From positions 1 through 49,468 of the forward strand of contig JACQZM010000207.1 of NCBI GenBank assembly GCA_016213885.1: 49,468 nucleotides of DNA. The letters are read 5' to 3'. Below the pieces are notes generated by a model. That model had not been told where the DNA came from. It ran no database searches and saw only the letters and a list, made by a program, of their open reading frames with translations. Within the stretch, counting starts at the first letter, position 1. Every line of letters starts with the position of its first letter. This document shows positions 10,103 through 18,641 of the stretch, one piece after another. Source of the stretch: Candidatus Rifleibacteriota bacterium (GTDB taxonomy: Bacteria > Muiribacteriota > UBA6191 > JACPRK01 > JACQZM01). Made by a program: the position numbers and the translations under genes.

Positions 10103-11059
10103 TCACTCCACCTTGCCCAGCACGAGGGCGATCAGAGCCATGCGCAGCACGACGCCGTTGAACGCCTCGATCCAGTAGCGGGCGTGGCGGGTCGAATCCA
10201 CGTCCATGGTCAGCTCGTCCATCCGGGGCAGCGAGTGGATGACGATCACGCCGCGCTTCGCCTTCTTCTTCAGCACCTCCGTGGTGATCTGATACTCCGG
10301 CGGGGTCAGCCCCTTCTTCGCATCGGCAGCGTCGACCCGGGCCTTGGTGTAGTCGGCCTGGACCACCGGTTCCATGTAGATGACGTCGGCCTTGTCGACG
10401 CAGTCGTGGACCGACTTGAACAGGTTCACCCTGGTGTTCCGGCCGTCGAGCTCCGCCAGGTACTCCTGCGTGGGGGCCATTTCGGGCGGGTACACCAGGT
10501 CGAGGTCGATGTCGAACTGCGTCGCCGCGTACCCGATGGAGTGCATGGTGCGCATGCGCATGTCCCCGACGCAGAGGATCCTCAGCCCGTCGAGCCGGCC
10601 GAGCTCCTTCAACATCGTGTACAGGTCGGTCAGCACCTGGGTCGGATGCTCGCCCCAGCCGTCGCCGCAGTTGATGATCGGCACCGACGAGTACCGGGCC
10701 GCCTCGGCCGGAGCGCCCTGCTGGAAGTGCCTCATGGCGATCACGTCGGCGTAGTACTCCAGCATGTGGACCGTGTCCTTGATCGACTCCTGGTAGAAGT
10801 CGCCGGCCCGGGTCATCTTGGCGTCGGAGAACCCCAGCACGTGGCCCCCCATGCGGTGCATGGCCGCCTCCGTGGCCATCCGGGTCCGGGTGGACGGCTG
10901 GTAGAACGCCGTCAGCAGGGTCTTGTCCGCGCAGAGGTCCGTGTTCCGGCGGTTCCTCGCGTGGGGCGCCAGCATGTCGCACACCTCGAAGATCCGGTAA
11001 TAGTCGTCGCGCTCGAACTCTCTCAGCGACAGGATGTCACGGCCGAGGAAGCTCTTCAT
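10103..11059 (-). CDS. Aspartate/ornithine carbamoyltransferase family enzyme (ATCase-like)
   Basis: 318 residues. The ATG at 11059 is preceded by GAGAGGAGA, and the family homology begins right there, so longer in-frame extensions upstream are not coding. Carbamoyl-phosphate motifs are FYQPSTRTRMATE (STRTR at 56-60) and GDGWGEHPTQVLTDLY (HPTQ at 138-141). The amino-acid side has VIHSLPRMDEL in place of the usual HPLPR, and the C-terminus (VDSTRHARYWIEAFNGVVLR) resembles aspartate carbamoyltransferase. A biosynthetic PyrB role is possible, but the setting (carbamate kinase, two PLP enzymes, a second carbamoyltransferase) suggests catabolism. The 276-nt gap upstream contains a hairpin and a TTGACA on the minus strand (11223-11228) but no convincing -10. 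Confidence 0.82.
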   Translation of the reverse strand: MKSFLGRDILSLREFERDDYYRIFEVCDMLAPHARNRRNTDLCADKTLLTAFYQPSTRTRMATEAAMHRMGGHVLGFSDAKMTRAGDFYQESIKDTVHMLEYYADVIAMRHFQQGAPAEAARYSSVPIINCGDGWGEHPTQVLTDLYTMLKELGRLDGLRILCVGDMRMRTMHSIGYAATQFDIDLDLVYPPEMAPTQEYLAELDGRNTRVNLFKSVHDCVDKADVIYMEPVVQADYTKARVDAADAKKGLTPPEYQITTEVLKKKAKRGVIVIHSLPRMDELTMDVDSTRHARYWIEAFNGVVLRMALIALVLGKVE

Positions 11060-11250
11060 CCCATTCTCCTCTCGATTCGTGCTCGCACGCTGACCTGGGT
11101 GGCCCGGCGGCCGAAGCGTGGAAGCGTCGCAGGGTTGATCCGGGGCGAGGGCCAGCCGGGCCCGCTTCCTGGAAGCCGGGCCCTCCCTCGTGTCTGTCTT
11201 CAAACCACTCCTCGGTGGCGGCTGTCAACAGTTTAGAACCGAGACGCCGG

Positions 11251-11276
11251 ATGCCGACGCAGGACTTTGTCGGCAT
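11251..11276. other. 8-bp stem hairpin between the thrC-like and ATCase-like genes
   Basis: ATGCCGAC and GTCGGCAT are perfect complements around a 10-nt loop. It lies 60 nt after the threonine synthase-like stop on the minus strand. It could be an mRNA-processing or termination structure inside the operon. Confidence 0.35.
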
Positions 11277-11335
11277 TCGCCACCGAGGATCTCTCCGGCC
11301 GCGCCCCGACGGCGCGGCGCGGCTCTCGCCCGGAG

Positions 11336-12565
11336 CTATCGCCCCGCGAACAGCGTGTCCAGGATGGCCGGGTCCGCCGGGATGGTCGTGGGCTCGCCGG
11401 CCACCTTCATGGCGCTGGCCACGTCCTTGAGACCGTTGCCCGTGATGAGCATCACCACGTGCCATTCAGACTTCACCAGCCCCCTGGCCGTGGCGGCCTT
11501 CAGGCCGGCCCAGGAGGTGACCGCCGCCGGCTCTCCGAACACGCCGGAGCCCCGGGCCACCTCGCCGATCGCGGCCAGGATGGCGTCGTCGGACACGGTG
11601 ATGCCGAACCCGTCGGACTCCCGGATCGCCTGCACCGCGGCGTCGCCGTCGCGGGGGAGGCTCACGCTGATCGAGTCGGCAACGGTGTTCCCGTCCACGG
11701 CCTTGATCGTGCCGTCGCCGGCGGCCGCCTTCACGATCGCCGCCGACCCCTCCGCCTGGACCGCCAGCAGCCGGGGAGTGCGGTCCACGAAGCCCAGCTT
11801 CTGGAACTCCACGAACCCCTTCCACACGCCGGAGATGATGTTGCCATCCCCCACCGGCACGACCACCAGGTCGGGGACCTGCCAGTCGAGCTGCTCCAGG
11901 ATCTCGAACGACACGGTCTTCTTGCCCTCGCGGGTGTACGGGTTATATCCGGTGTTCCGGTTGTACCAGCCGAACCGCCGGGTCGCCTCGAGGCAGAGAT
12001 CGAACGCCTGGTCGTAGGTGCCGTCGACGGCCAGCACCTGGGCCCCGAAGGTGAGGAGCTGGGCGATCTTGGCCCTGGGGGCGGTCTTCGGAACGAAGAT
12101 CCGGGTCTTGACCCCCAGCGCCGCGGCCAGCACCGCCGTGGCCGAGGCGGCGTTGCCGGTGGACGCCCCGGTGACCAGGTCACGGCCGATGTCCAGAGCC
12201 CTGAGCAGCGCCACGGAGCTGGCCCGGTCCTTGAACGAGGCCGACGGGTTCTTCCCGTCGTCCTTGATCGAGAGCCGTTTGAGCCCCAGCTCCTGGGCGA
12301 GCTTGGGCGCGTTGACCAGGGGGGTCCAGCCCACCGGCGGGTCGTCGATCCGCCCCCTCACGGGCAAGAGCGGCGCGTAGCGCCAGTGGGTGAAGTCGCG
12401 ACTCTCGTCCAGGTCTTTCCGCGGCCAGGTGCGGCGGATCCGATCCATGTCGTACTGGACCGAGAGGTTGCCGCCGCAGGCCGGGCACACGTACAGGGTG
12501 TCCTGGATCTGGGCCTTCTTCTGGCAGAGGACGCAGCAGAGGCCGACGGTGTTCACGGTGCTCAC
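11336..12565 (-). CDS. Threonine synthase-like PLP enzyme with N-terminal zinc ribbon
   Basis: 409 residues. The start is a GTG whose last two bases overlap the TGA of the carbamate kinase gene (GTGA), a standard coupled junction. The N-terminus has two Cys pairs, C11-x2-C14 and C27-x2-C30, a small zinc ribbon seen in many threonine synthases. The PLP lysine is K112 in NPSASFKDRAS, and TGASTGNAASATA holds the cofactor-binding Asn and substrate loop. Threonine synthase converts O-phosphohomoserine to threonine. No other threonine-pathway gene is here, and in this operon the protein may instead be a beta-elimination enzyme (ammonia-lyase) feeding catabolism. Family is secure; the exact reaction is open. 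Confidence 0.85.
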   Translation of the reverse strand: MSTVNTVGLCCVLCQKKAQIQDTLYVCPACGGNLSVQYDMDRIRRTWPRKDLDESRDFTHWRYAPLLPVRGRIDDPPVGWTPLVNAPKLAQELGLKRLSIKDDGKNPSASFKDRASSVALLRALDIGRDLVTGASTGNAASATAVLAAALGVKTRIFVPKTAPRAKIAQLLTFGAQVLAVDGTYDQAFDLCLEATRRFGWYNRNTGYNPYTREGKKTVSFEILEQLDWQVPDLVVVPVGDGNIISGVWKGFVEFQKLGFVDRTPRLLAVQAEGSAAIVKAAAGDGTIKAVDGNTVADSISVSLPRDGDAAVQAIRESDGFGITVSDDAILAAIGEVARGSGVFGEPAAVTSWAGLKAATARGLVKSEWHVVMLITGNGLKDVASAMKVAGEPTTIPADPAILDTLFAGR

Positions 12566-13509
12566 TTGGCGACGATCCAGGTGCCCGCCTTGCCGTCGAG
12601 CGCCTCGACGAGATGCGCGGGGTCGGTGATGAGCGCTTCCTTGCCGCCAGTCTCCAGGAACTCGATGCAGGCGGCGATCTTGGGCTTCATGCTGCCCGGA
12701 GCGAAGTGCCCTTCGGCCATGTACTTCTTCGCGTCCCCCATGGTGATCTTGCCGAGCTTCTTCTGGTCGGGCTTCTTGTAGTTCAGGTAGACCGCGTCGA
12801 CCGCCGTGGAGATGATGAGCAGGTCCGCCTCGAGCTCCCTGGCCAGCAGGCTCGACGCCAGGTCCTTGTCGATGACCGCCGCGGTGCCGACGATGCGGCC
12901 GTCCTTCTCCACCACGGGGATCCCGCCGCCGCCGACGGCGACCACGATGATGTTCTTGTCGAGCAGCGTCTTTATCGCCTCGAGCTCCAGCACCTTCTTC
13001 GGGATCGGAGAGGCCACCACGCGCCGGAAGCCCCGGCCCGCGTCCTCCACGATGTCCCAGCCTTCTTTGGCCTTGTGGTGCTCCGCGTCCTCCTTGGACA
13101 TGAACGAGCCGATCGGCTTGCTGGGCTTCTGGAACGACGGGTCGTTCCGGTCGACCAGCACCTGGGTCACCACGGTGGCGGTGAGCGGCTGCTCCTTCCA
13201 GCCCTTGGTGACGTTGATCATGGCCTGCTGGATCTGGTAGCCGATGGAGCCCTGGGTGTCGGCTCCGCATGAGTCCAGCGGGACCTCGTGCAGCTCGTGC
13301 TTGGACAGCTCGCTGCGGCGCAAGATGAACCCGACCTGCGGGCCGTTGCCGTGGGTGATCACCACGTTGTAGCCCTTCTGCACGAGCCCGGCGATGTGGG
13401 AGCAGGTCTGCTCCACGGCGCCGTACTGGTCGGGCACGGTCTGGTGATCTTTGTCGAGGATCAGGGAGTTGCCGCCGATCGCCAGGATCGCGAGCTTCTT
13501 CTTGGACAT
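12562..13509 (-). CDS. arcC: Carbamate kinase
   Basis: 315 residues, the standard length. It catalyses carbamoyl-phosphate + ADP to ATP + carbamate (then CO2 + ammonia), the energy-yielding end of arginine, allantoin and related fermentations. Family landmarks are AILAIGGNSLI at the N-terminus, VITHGNGPQVGF, QGSIGYQIQQAM, VVASPIPKKV, VAVGGGGIPVV, IDKDLASSLLA, ISTAVDAVYLNY and FAPGSMKPKI. AGGAGGT stands 8 nt before the ATG. It is second in the minus-strand operon, 31 nt after the PLP enzyme, and overlaps the next gene by 4 nt. With two carbamoyltransferases in the same unit, substrate-level phosphorylation is the clear theme. Confidence 0.96.
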   Translation of the reverse strand: MSKKKLAILAIGGNSLILDKDHQTVPDQYGAVEQTCSHIAGLVQKGYNVVITHGNGPQVGFILRRSELSKHELHEVPLDSCGADTQGSIGYQIQQAMINVTKGWKEQPLTATVVTQVLVDRNDPSFQKPSKPIGSFMSKEDAEHHKAKEGWDIVEDAGRGFRRVVASPIPKKVLELEAIKTLLDKNIIVVAVGGGGIPVVEKDGRIVGTAAVIDKDLASSLLARELEADLLIISTAVDAVYLNYKKPDQKKLGKITMGDAKKYMAEGHFAPGSMKPKIAACIEFLETGGKEALITDPAHLVEALDGKAGTWIVAK

Positions 13510-13540
13510 GATTCTGACCTCCTGCTGACGGGCAAAAGCC

Positions 13541-15019
13541 TCAGTCGAGCGCTTCGAGAACGCCGGTGCGCTGGTTGAACTGGTTGATGAGCTTGTCCCA
13601 CTCGTCCATCTGGGAGAACGTGTCGGTCCAGAAGTCCGGGTCCCACAGCTGTTCCAGGTCCGCGGAGGACTTGCCCTGCTGCTCCACCCAGGTGAAGTAC
13701 TTCAGGTTGTGCAACGCCTTGCGGTTCCAGTACCCCAGCTCCCTGAGGTTGTCGGTCTGGGCCCCCATCAGGTACCGGCCGAAGTGCTGCGCCGCCAGGT
13801 CCCGGGTGTACGCCCCGTGCTGGTCCCTGAGCTCCTGCTTCCTGGACTTGTACAGGTCCATGGAATCGGTCATCGGGAAGAACAGCACGTCGCGGCCGCT
13901 CAGCTCGTAGTACCTGGCGGCCTTGATGGCGGCCACCAGGTTGCACATCGCCGAGATGCCCACCAGCGACAGCTGGTCCAGGAAAGCCCGCTTCACCCCG
14001 CGGCTCTCCAGATACCCGATCCCCTCCTCCTCGTTGAACAGCCTGAGGATGCTCATGCACTGCTCGTCGTCGATGGCCGCCACCATGTCGGTGTTTCGCA
14101 CGTTGTGGATCCAGGGCACGTGCTTGTCGCCGATCCCCTCGATGCGGTGGGCACCCCAACCGTTTCTGAGCAGCGTCGGGCACTGCAGCGCCTCCGTGGC
14201 GACGACCTTGACGTGGGGGAACCTGGTTCTCAGGTAGTCCCCGGCGGCGATCGTGCCGGCGGAGCCGGTGGCGGAGACGTAGGCGGCGAGCCGGCTGTCG
14301 GCCTTGCGGATCTGGCCGAAGATCCCCTCCACGTTCGCCCCGGTCATGTTGTAGTGCCAGAGGGCGTTGCCGAACTCCTCGAACTGGTTGAAGATCAGCA
14401 CGGCGCCGCTGCGCTGTTTCTTCAGCTCCCAGCACTTGTCGTAGATCTCTTTCACGTTGGACTCGGAGCCGGGCGTGGCGATGATCTCGTCGGTGCCGAT
14501 CGCCCTGAGCCACTCGAACCGCTCCTTGCTCATCTCCTCCGGCAGGATCGCGATCGCCTTGCAGGCCAGGAGAGCGCAGTCGAAGGCGCCGCCGCGGCAG
14601 TAGTTGCCCGTGGAGGGCCAGGCGGCCTTCTGGGCGTCCGAGTCGAACTCGCCGGAGACGAGCCGCGGCACCAGGCACCCGAACGCGGCGCCGACCTTGT
14701 GGGCGCCGGTGGGGAAGTACTTCCCGATCATGCCCACGATCCGGGCGGGCACGCCGGTCACCTCCGGCGGGAACTCCAGCCAGTTGCCGGTGTTGTAGAG
14801 CCCGCCCTTCTCCTTGGGCTCGTTCTTCCAGGTGATCCGGAACAGGTTGAGCGGGTTCACGTCCCAGAGCCCCACGTCCCTGAGCCTTCGCTTGATCTTC
14901 TCCGGAACCCTGGTGGGGTCTTTCTGCTCGGCGAAAGTGGGGATGATGATCTTCCGCTCGCGGCATCGGTTCACAGTCTTGGCGAGAACCGCTTCGTTGA
15001 TCTTCTTGACGACCCGCAT
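13541..15019 (-). CDS. Fold-type II PLP-dependent enzyme (cysteine synthase/tryptophan synthase beta-like), first gene of the operon
   Basis: 492 residues, longer than a typical cysteine synthase (~310) or diaminopropionate ammonia-lyase (~400). The ATG at 15019 has AGGAG upstream. The PLP lysine is probably K108 in FPTGAHKVGAAFG. The motif WPSTGNYCRGGAF should hold the substrate carboxylate and SATGSAGTIAAGDYL the cofactor phosphate. The C-terminal ~100 residues are an extra helical segment with many charged residues. Such enzymes carry out beta-elimination or beta-replacement on amino acids. As operon leader with carbamate kinase and carbamoyltransferases, a plausible role is an ammonia-lyase on an amino acid freed by decarbamoylation, as YgeX does for 2,3-diaminopropionate in E. 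coli. The sequence is not a YgeX orthologue. Confidence 0.8.
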   Translation of the reverse strand: MRVVKKINEAVLAKTVNRCRERKIIIPTFAEQKDPTRVPEKIKRRLRDVGLWDVNPLNLFRITWKNEPKEKGGLYNTGNWLEFPPEVTGVPARIVGMIGKYFPTGAHKVGAAFGCLVPRLVSGEFDSDAQKAAWPSTGNYCRGGAFDCALLACKAIAILPEEMSKERFEWLRAIGTDEIIATPGSESNVKEIYDKCWELKKQRSGAVLIFNQFEEFGNALWHYNMTGANVEGIFGQIRKADSRLAAYVSATGSAGTIAAGDYLRTRFPHVKVVATEALQCPTLLRNGWGAHRIEGIGDKHVPWIHNVRNTDMVAAIDDEQCMSILRLFNEEEGIGYLESRGVKRAFLDQLSLVGISAMCNLVAAIKAARYYELSGRDVLFFPMTDSMDLYKSRKQELRDQHGAYTRDLAAQHFGRYLMGAQTDNLRELGYWNRKALHNLKYFTWVEQQGKSSADLEQLWDPDFWTDTFSQMDEWDKLINQFNQRTGVLEALD

Positions 15020-15075
15020 GTGGCGCTCCTGTCCGGGATTGGACCGCTCGATAAGCCTCGTGGGTGAGGCCGCTG

Positions 15076-15105
15076 ATTGTAGACCCGGGGCGCCGACGAA
15101 GTCAA
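15076..15105 (-). promoter_or_regulatory. sigma70-type promoter of the carbamoyl-phosphate operon
   Basis: On the minus strand TTGACT (15100-15105) and TACAAT (15076-15081) are 18 nt apart. The -10 lies about 56 nt upstream of the operon's first ATG. Both hexamers differ from consensus at one position. Confidence 0.65.
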
Positions 15106-15156
15106 TGCGCTGCTCCCGGCGGTCGGACCGCGATGGAACCGCTGCTGGAGCGGCGT

Positions 15157-17385
15157 TCAGGGCCGGGGAACCGACCCGGGATCGCCGCCGGTCCGATTCC
15201 GGGTGGAGCGTGCGGTCTTCGCCGTGGCGTCGCGGCGCTTGCCCCTGGGCCGGGGCCGGTCGACCTTGGGCTTCGGCTTCGACCAGGGGGTCAGGATGTG
15301 CTCGGCGATCCGTCGGGCGATCGGCGCCGCCACCTCGCCTCCGGCGCCGCCGTACTCGACGAGCACGGAGATGGCCAGGCTGGGGAAGCCGGCCTTCTCG
15401 CCACGGGGGGTACTGGCCGGCTGGGTGTAGCCCATGAACCAGGCGTGAGCCGGCAGCGGGGTGTCCTCCTCCCGGGGCGGCCACGTGGAGAGGTGGCGGG
15501 AGACCAGCGGCGCCTCCGGCTCGTCCAGCTGGGTCCTGGCCTCGTCCTCCGATCCGGCCTCCACCTCCTGCTCCTCGCCGTTCTCCAGCTGGAACGTGTA
15601 GCGCTTGCCCACCACGCGGGGCGAGTCCTGGGCCGACCCGGTCTTCCCGCACAGCACCCAGCCCGAAAGGCCCAGCCTGGCCCTGTCGGCGGTCCCGCCC
15701 TTCTCGTTGACGACCCGCCACATCCCCTTCCGCGAGATCGCCAACACCCGGTCGTCCAGCGGGACGCCCGCCTCCTTCGAGGGCCCGATCCGGGCACCGG
15801 CTGCGTCGTTGGCCAGCGTCACCGGCAGGAACTGTCCCCGGGCGATGGTGGCGGCGAGGTTGGCCAGCTGCAGCGGCGTCACCCCCAGCTCGCCCTGGCC
15901 GAAAGCGTAGTACCAGGCGTCCTGGAGCTCGTAGGTCGGCTTCTTGGGGCGGTGCTTGGCGAGCCACGCGGGCGTGGGCAGGAACCCGGGGCTCTCCTCG
16001 ATGAGGCCGGTGCCCTGGGTCTGACCGAGACCGAACCGCTCGAACCAGCTGACCAGTCGCGGGGCGCCCAGCCGGTCGCCGGCCGTGAAGAAGAAGATGT
16101 TGCACGAGTTCTTGATGGCGGTCTCCACGTTCATCACACCGTGGGTCTGCTCTCCCCGCGTGTAGATCCAGCAGCGGAACGCGTCGGGCATCCCCTGCCG
16201 GAACAGACCCTTGCAGGTCACCTTGATACCGGTGGTGATCGCCCCCTCGGCGAGAGAGGCATAGAGGGTGACCGGCTTGATCGTCGATCCCGGCGGCAGC
16301 ACGTTGGAGACCGTGCGGAACCGGAGCGGCATCCACCTGCTGTCCCTGGCGAGCCGGGCCCGCTGGGCCGCCAGGAGCTGGTAGGGGTGGGACGGGTAGG
16401 TCACCAGCGCCCGGATCTGACCGGTCTTCACGTCCAGCACGGCCGCGGCGCCGCCGGAGGGGTGGGGCGATCGATCCACGCCCTGCTTGAGGATCTTGTA
16501 GAGGCTCCCCTGGAGCTCCGAGTCGATGGTGAGGACGACGTCGCTGCCGGGCCGCTCCTGGCCGGGCAGGCCCCGGGCCGGTCTGAGCACCGCGTCGGCC
16601 TGCCGCTCCACCCCGGAGATGCCGCAGCGGCTCCCGGGGCGGAGCGCCCGGTACGGGTCGCCGGCCAGCGGGTCCTTGGCGAGGCGCTTGGCGTCGGCGG
16701 TCCCCACCCTGCCGAGCACACAGACCATGGGGTCGGCGGCCTTGCAGATCCGCTGCCGCCCCTGGTCGACCCGGACCCAGGGCAGGGTTCCCAGCTGCTT
16801 CTCGAGCGTGGCGCCCCGATCGACCGACTCGATTCTCAGGATCGGGCGGGGGCTCCGCTCCTCCGAGATGACGATCTCCTTGCCGCGAGCCCTGGCCACG
16901 GCGGCCTTGCGGAGCTTCACCGTGCCGACCGCCTCCCGGGCCTTCCTGGAGAGCTCGTCGTCGGTCACGCCGGCCAGCTCCGGGAGCCTCTTCCACATCC
17001 CGTCGACCTGCACCCCGAGCCGCGCCACCTCCCGGGCCAGGTCGGCGGGCTCCGGGAGGGGTCTGGGGCCGGTCCGGGAGCGGGCCAGCCGCTTCAGGTA
17101 GCCCTCCAGCTCGCCCTCCGCCGCCTCGTCCACATGGGCCGCCAGCACCTCGTAGCGCACCGACACGTCCCAGCAGATCACGTCGGAGACCATGACCCGG
17201 CCGCCGGCGTCGAGGATGGAGCCGCGAACCAGGCTCTCCACGAGCGCCGGGGCGGTCGAGCCGGGGCCGGGCCTGACCGAGGCCACCGGGGCCGGCGTCT
17301 GGCCGCGCGCTACGCCCGCAACCAGCAGCATCGGCAGCATCAGCAGCAGAGGCCAGGGGAGTCGGGCCGGTCGTTTCGTGGTCAT
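15157..17385 (-). CDS. Penicillin-binding protein 2-type transpeptidase
   Basis: 742 residues. A single N-terminal hydrophobic segment (WPLLLMLPMLLVAGVA) would anchor it or act as a signal peptide. A pedestal/dimerisation domain starts at RGSILDAGGRVM. The transpeptidase domain has all three active-site motifs: STIK (S367 nucleophile), SCN (427-429) and KTGS (581-584). It cross-links peptidoglycan during growth and is the beta-lactam target. MrdA-like PBP2 is the best match, though no RodA, MreC or MreD gene adjoins. The tail after ~715 is a basic Lys/Arg/Pro-rich extension (KPKPKVDRPRPRGKRRD) that is unusual. The LCGKTG block carries a Cys next to the catalytic KTG. Confidence 0.9.
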   Translation of the reverse strand: MTTKRPARLPWPLLLMLPMLLVAGVARGQTPAPVASVRPGPGSTAPALVESLVRGSILDAGGRVMVSDVICWDVSVRYEVLAAHVDEAAEGELEGYLKRLARSRTGPRPLPEPADLAREVARLGVQVDGMWKRLPELAGVTDDELSRKAREAVGTVKLRKAAVARARGKEIVISEERSPRPILRIESVDRGATLEKQLGTLPWVRVDQGRQRICKAADPMVCVLGRVGTADAKRLAKDPLAGDPYRALRPGSRCGISGVERQADAVLRPARGLPGQERPGSDVVLTIDSELQGSLYKILKQGVDRSPHPSGGAAAVLDVKTGQIRALVTYPSHPYQLLAAQRARLARDSRWMPLRFRTVSNVLPPGSTIKPVTLYASLAEGAITTGIKVTCKGLFRQGMPDAFRCWIYTRGEQTHGVMNVETAIKNSCNIFFFTAGDRLGAPRLVSWFERFGLGQTQGTGLIEESPGFLPTPAWLAKHRPKKPTYELQDAWYYAFGQGELGVTPLQLANLAATIARGQFLPVTLANDAAGARIGPSKEAGVPLDDRVLAISRKGMWRVVNEKGGTADRARLGLSGWVLCGKTGSAQDSPRVVGKRYTFQLENGEEQEVEAGSEDEARTQLDEPEAPLVSRHLSTWPPREEDTPLPAHAWFMGYTQPASTPRGEKAGFPSLAISVLVEYGGAGGEVAAPIARRIAEHILTPWSKPKPKVDRPRPRGKRRDATAKTARSTRNRTGGDPGSVPRP

Positions 17386-17416
17386 GGGGCGGTGCGGATC
17401 GGACGGTCGCTACATA

Positions 17417-18520
17417 TTACATGTTCTGGGGGGTGCGGTTCCAGCGCTGATCGAGCTGCGTCGCCGAGCGCCCGAGCAGCCGCTGCACCGCCAAGGCGTG
17501 ACCCAGGTCCGGGACCAGGGCGTCCGGGTCCGACCCGCCGAAGAACAGGTAGTGGGCGTGGACCAGCGATCTCAGCCAGCCCGGCGGCGCCGTGGCCGCG
17601 GGGAACCTGGAGACCGGGCCGTAGTCGCTGCCGCAGTGGATCCTGGAGCTCTCGCCGCAGTGAGGCCCCCTGAGGATCTCCACCACGTCGGGCCGCCCGG
17701 TCGAGACCCTCAGACACCCGTTCTCGCACCAGAGCTCCAGCTCGAGGAGATCGCCCGAACCGGCCGAGACCCGGCTGGCCGTGACCGTGCCGCCGGCGCC
17801 GCTCCTGGAGTCCTCGAGCATGACGGTGGTGCACAGGTCGGACCGGAGCGGCACGTCGGGGAACCGGCCGCTCGACCGGGCGGCCACGACCTCGAGCCCG
17901 TCGCCCAGGAAAGCCACGAGCAGGCTCAGGGCGTGGGAGCCCAGGTCGACCAGGGCGCCTCCCTCCGGGGTCGGGGCGAGCCTGGGGCCGCGCACCGCCC
18001 TGTACTCCGGGTCGAGGTAGCCGCCGTGGAGGTACCGCGCCACGAAGTGGACCGGTCGCCCCAGCTCGCCCCGACGCCACAGGATGAGCGCCCGCCGGAT
18101 CGAGGTCATCTGGAGGAACTGGAACCCCGCCTGGACGACCCTGACCCTCCCGGGCGAGCGGACCGCTCCGGCCAGGCTCGCCTCCTCGGCCTCGGTGACG
18201 CAGACCGGCTTCTCCACGTAGATCCGCTCGATCGACTCCGAGGCGAGCGCCCGGGTCAGGTGGTCGTGGTGGAGCCGGTTGGGGCTCACGACGAACAGCG
18301 TGTCGATGTCGTCGCGATCCCACAGCTCCTCGCTGGACAGGACGTGGGCGAACCCGTGCCGGTCCGCGAAGCTCCGGGCCTTCGGGCCGGTGCCGGACGC
18401 CACCGCCACCCTGACCGGCCGGGGCGCGTCCGGGTAGTGATGGGCCAGCGCCGACAGGGCAAAGGCGTGGGCCGCGGCGAACGAGCCCGCTCCCAGGAAC
18501 GCCACGTGGGGTACTCTCAT
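17417..18520 (-). CDS. Gfo/Idh/MocA-family NAD(P)-dependent oxidoreductase
   Basis: 367 residues. The N-terminal Rossmann fold begins VAFLGAGSFAAAHAFAL, with the dinucleotide GxGxxA pattern. It continues through DIDTLFVVSPNRLHHDHLTRAL to IYVEKPVCVTEAEE, where EKP carries the conserved catalytic-site Lys. The C-terminal part is the alpha/beta substrate domain, including GGALVDLGSHALSLL. Enzymes of this family oxidise or reduce sugars, inositols and related compounds; substrate unknown. I start it at 18520, where homology begins; AGGAGG is 13 nt away, somewhat far, and an ATG 9 codons upstream is an alternative. It runs toward the PBP2 gene (31-nt gap) and is divergent from the MDR dehydrogenase. 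Confidence 0.88.
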   Translation of the reverse strand: MRVPHVAFLGAGSFAAAHAFALSALAHHYPDAPRPVRVAVASGTGPKARSFADRHGFAHVLSSEELWDRDDIDTLFVVSPNRLHHDHLTRALASESIERIYVEKPVCVTEAEEASLAGAVRSPGRVRVVQAGFQFLQMTSIRRALILWRRGELGRPVHFVARYLHGGYLDPEYRAVRGPRLAPTPEGGALVDLGSHALSLLVAFLGDGLEVVAARSSGRFPDVPLRSDLCTTVMLEDSRSGAGGTVTASRVSAGSGDLLELELWCENGCLRVSTGRPDVVEILRGPHCGESSRIHCGSDYGPVSRFPAATAPPGWLRSLVHAHYLFFGGSDPDALVPDLGHALAVQRLLGRSATQLDQRWNRTPQNM

Positions 18521-18609
18521 GTGAAGCCTGTCGCCTCCTGCCCCCATTCTATAACGTCCGGACCCGCGGCGCTCCCGTGACCGCACTGGAGACGTCCGGT
18601 CCGGCCTGC

Positions 18610-18615
18610 TATGAT
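18610..18615 (+). promoter_or_regulatory. Candidate -10 element for the MDR-sensor-transporter unit
   Basis: TATGAT lies 26 nt upstream of the GTG start at 18642. The matching -35 position (TGGAGA, 17 nt upstream) is weak. Confidence 0.4.
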
Positions 18616-18641
18616 CGGCCTGTTCCCGGAAGGAGGGCGTC

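Noticed and set aside
11199..11228. Internal promoter for the ATCase-like gene (TTGACA on the minus strand)
   Set aside because: The -35 is perfect, but the positions 17-18 nt downstream (GTTTGA or TTTGAA) are poor -10 elements.
11336..13270. Fusion of a long N-terminal extension to the threonine synthase-like enzyme
   Set aside because: The extension overlaps the carbamate kinase gene in another frame and has shadow-like composition; the GTG at 12565 with a GTGA junction explains the start.
13541..16996. Apparent 1151-residue minus-strand protein
   Set aside because: Only the part from 15019 down is coding (PLP enzyme). The upstream part is an open frame opposite or offset to the PBP2 gene, with Arg/Gly/Pro-rich low-complexity composition typical of GC-rich shadow frames, and it crosses the operon promoter.
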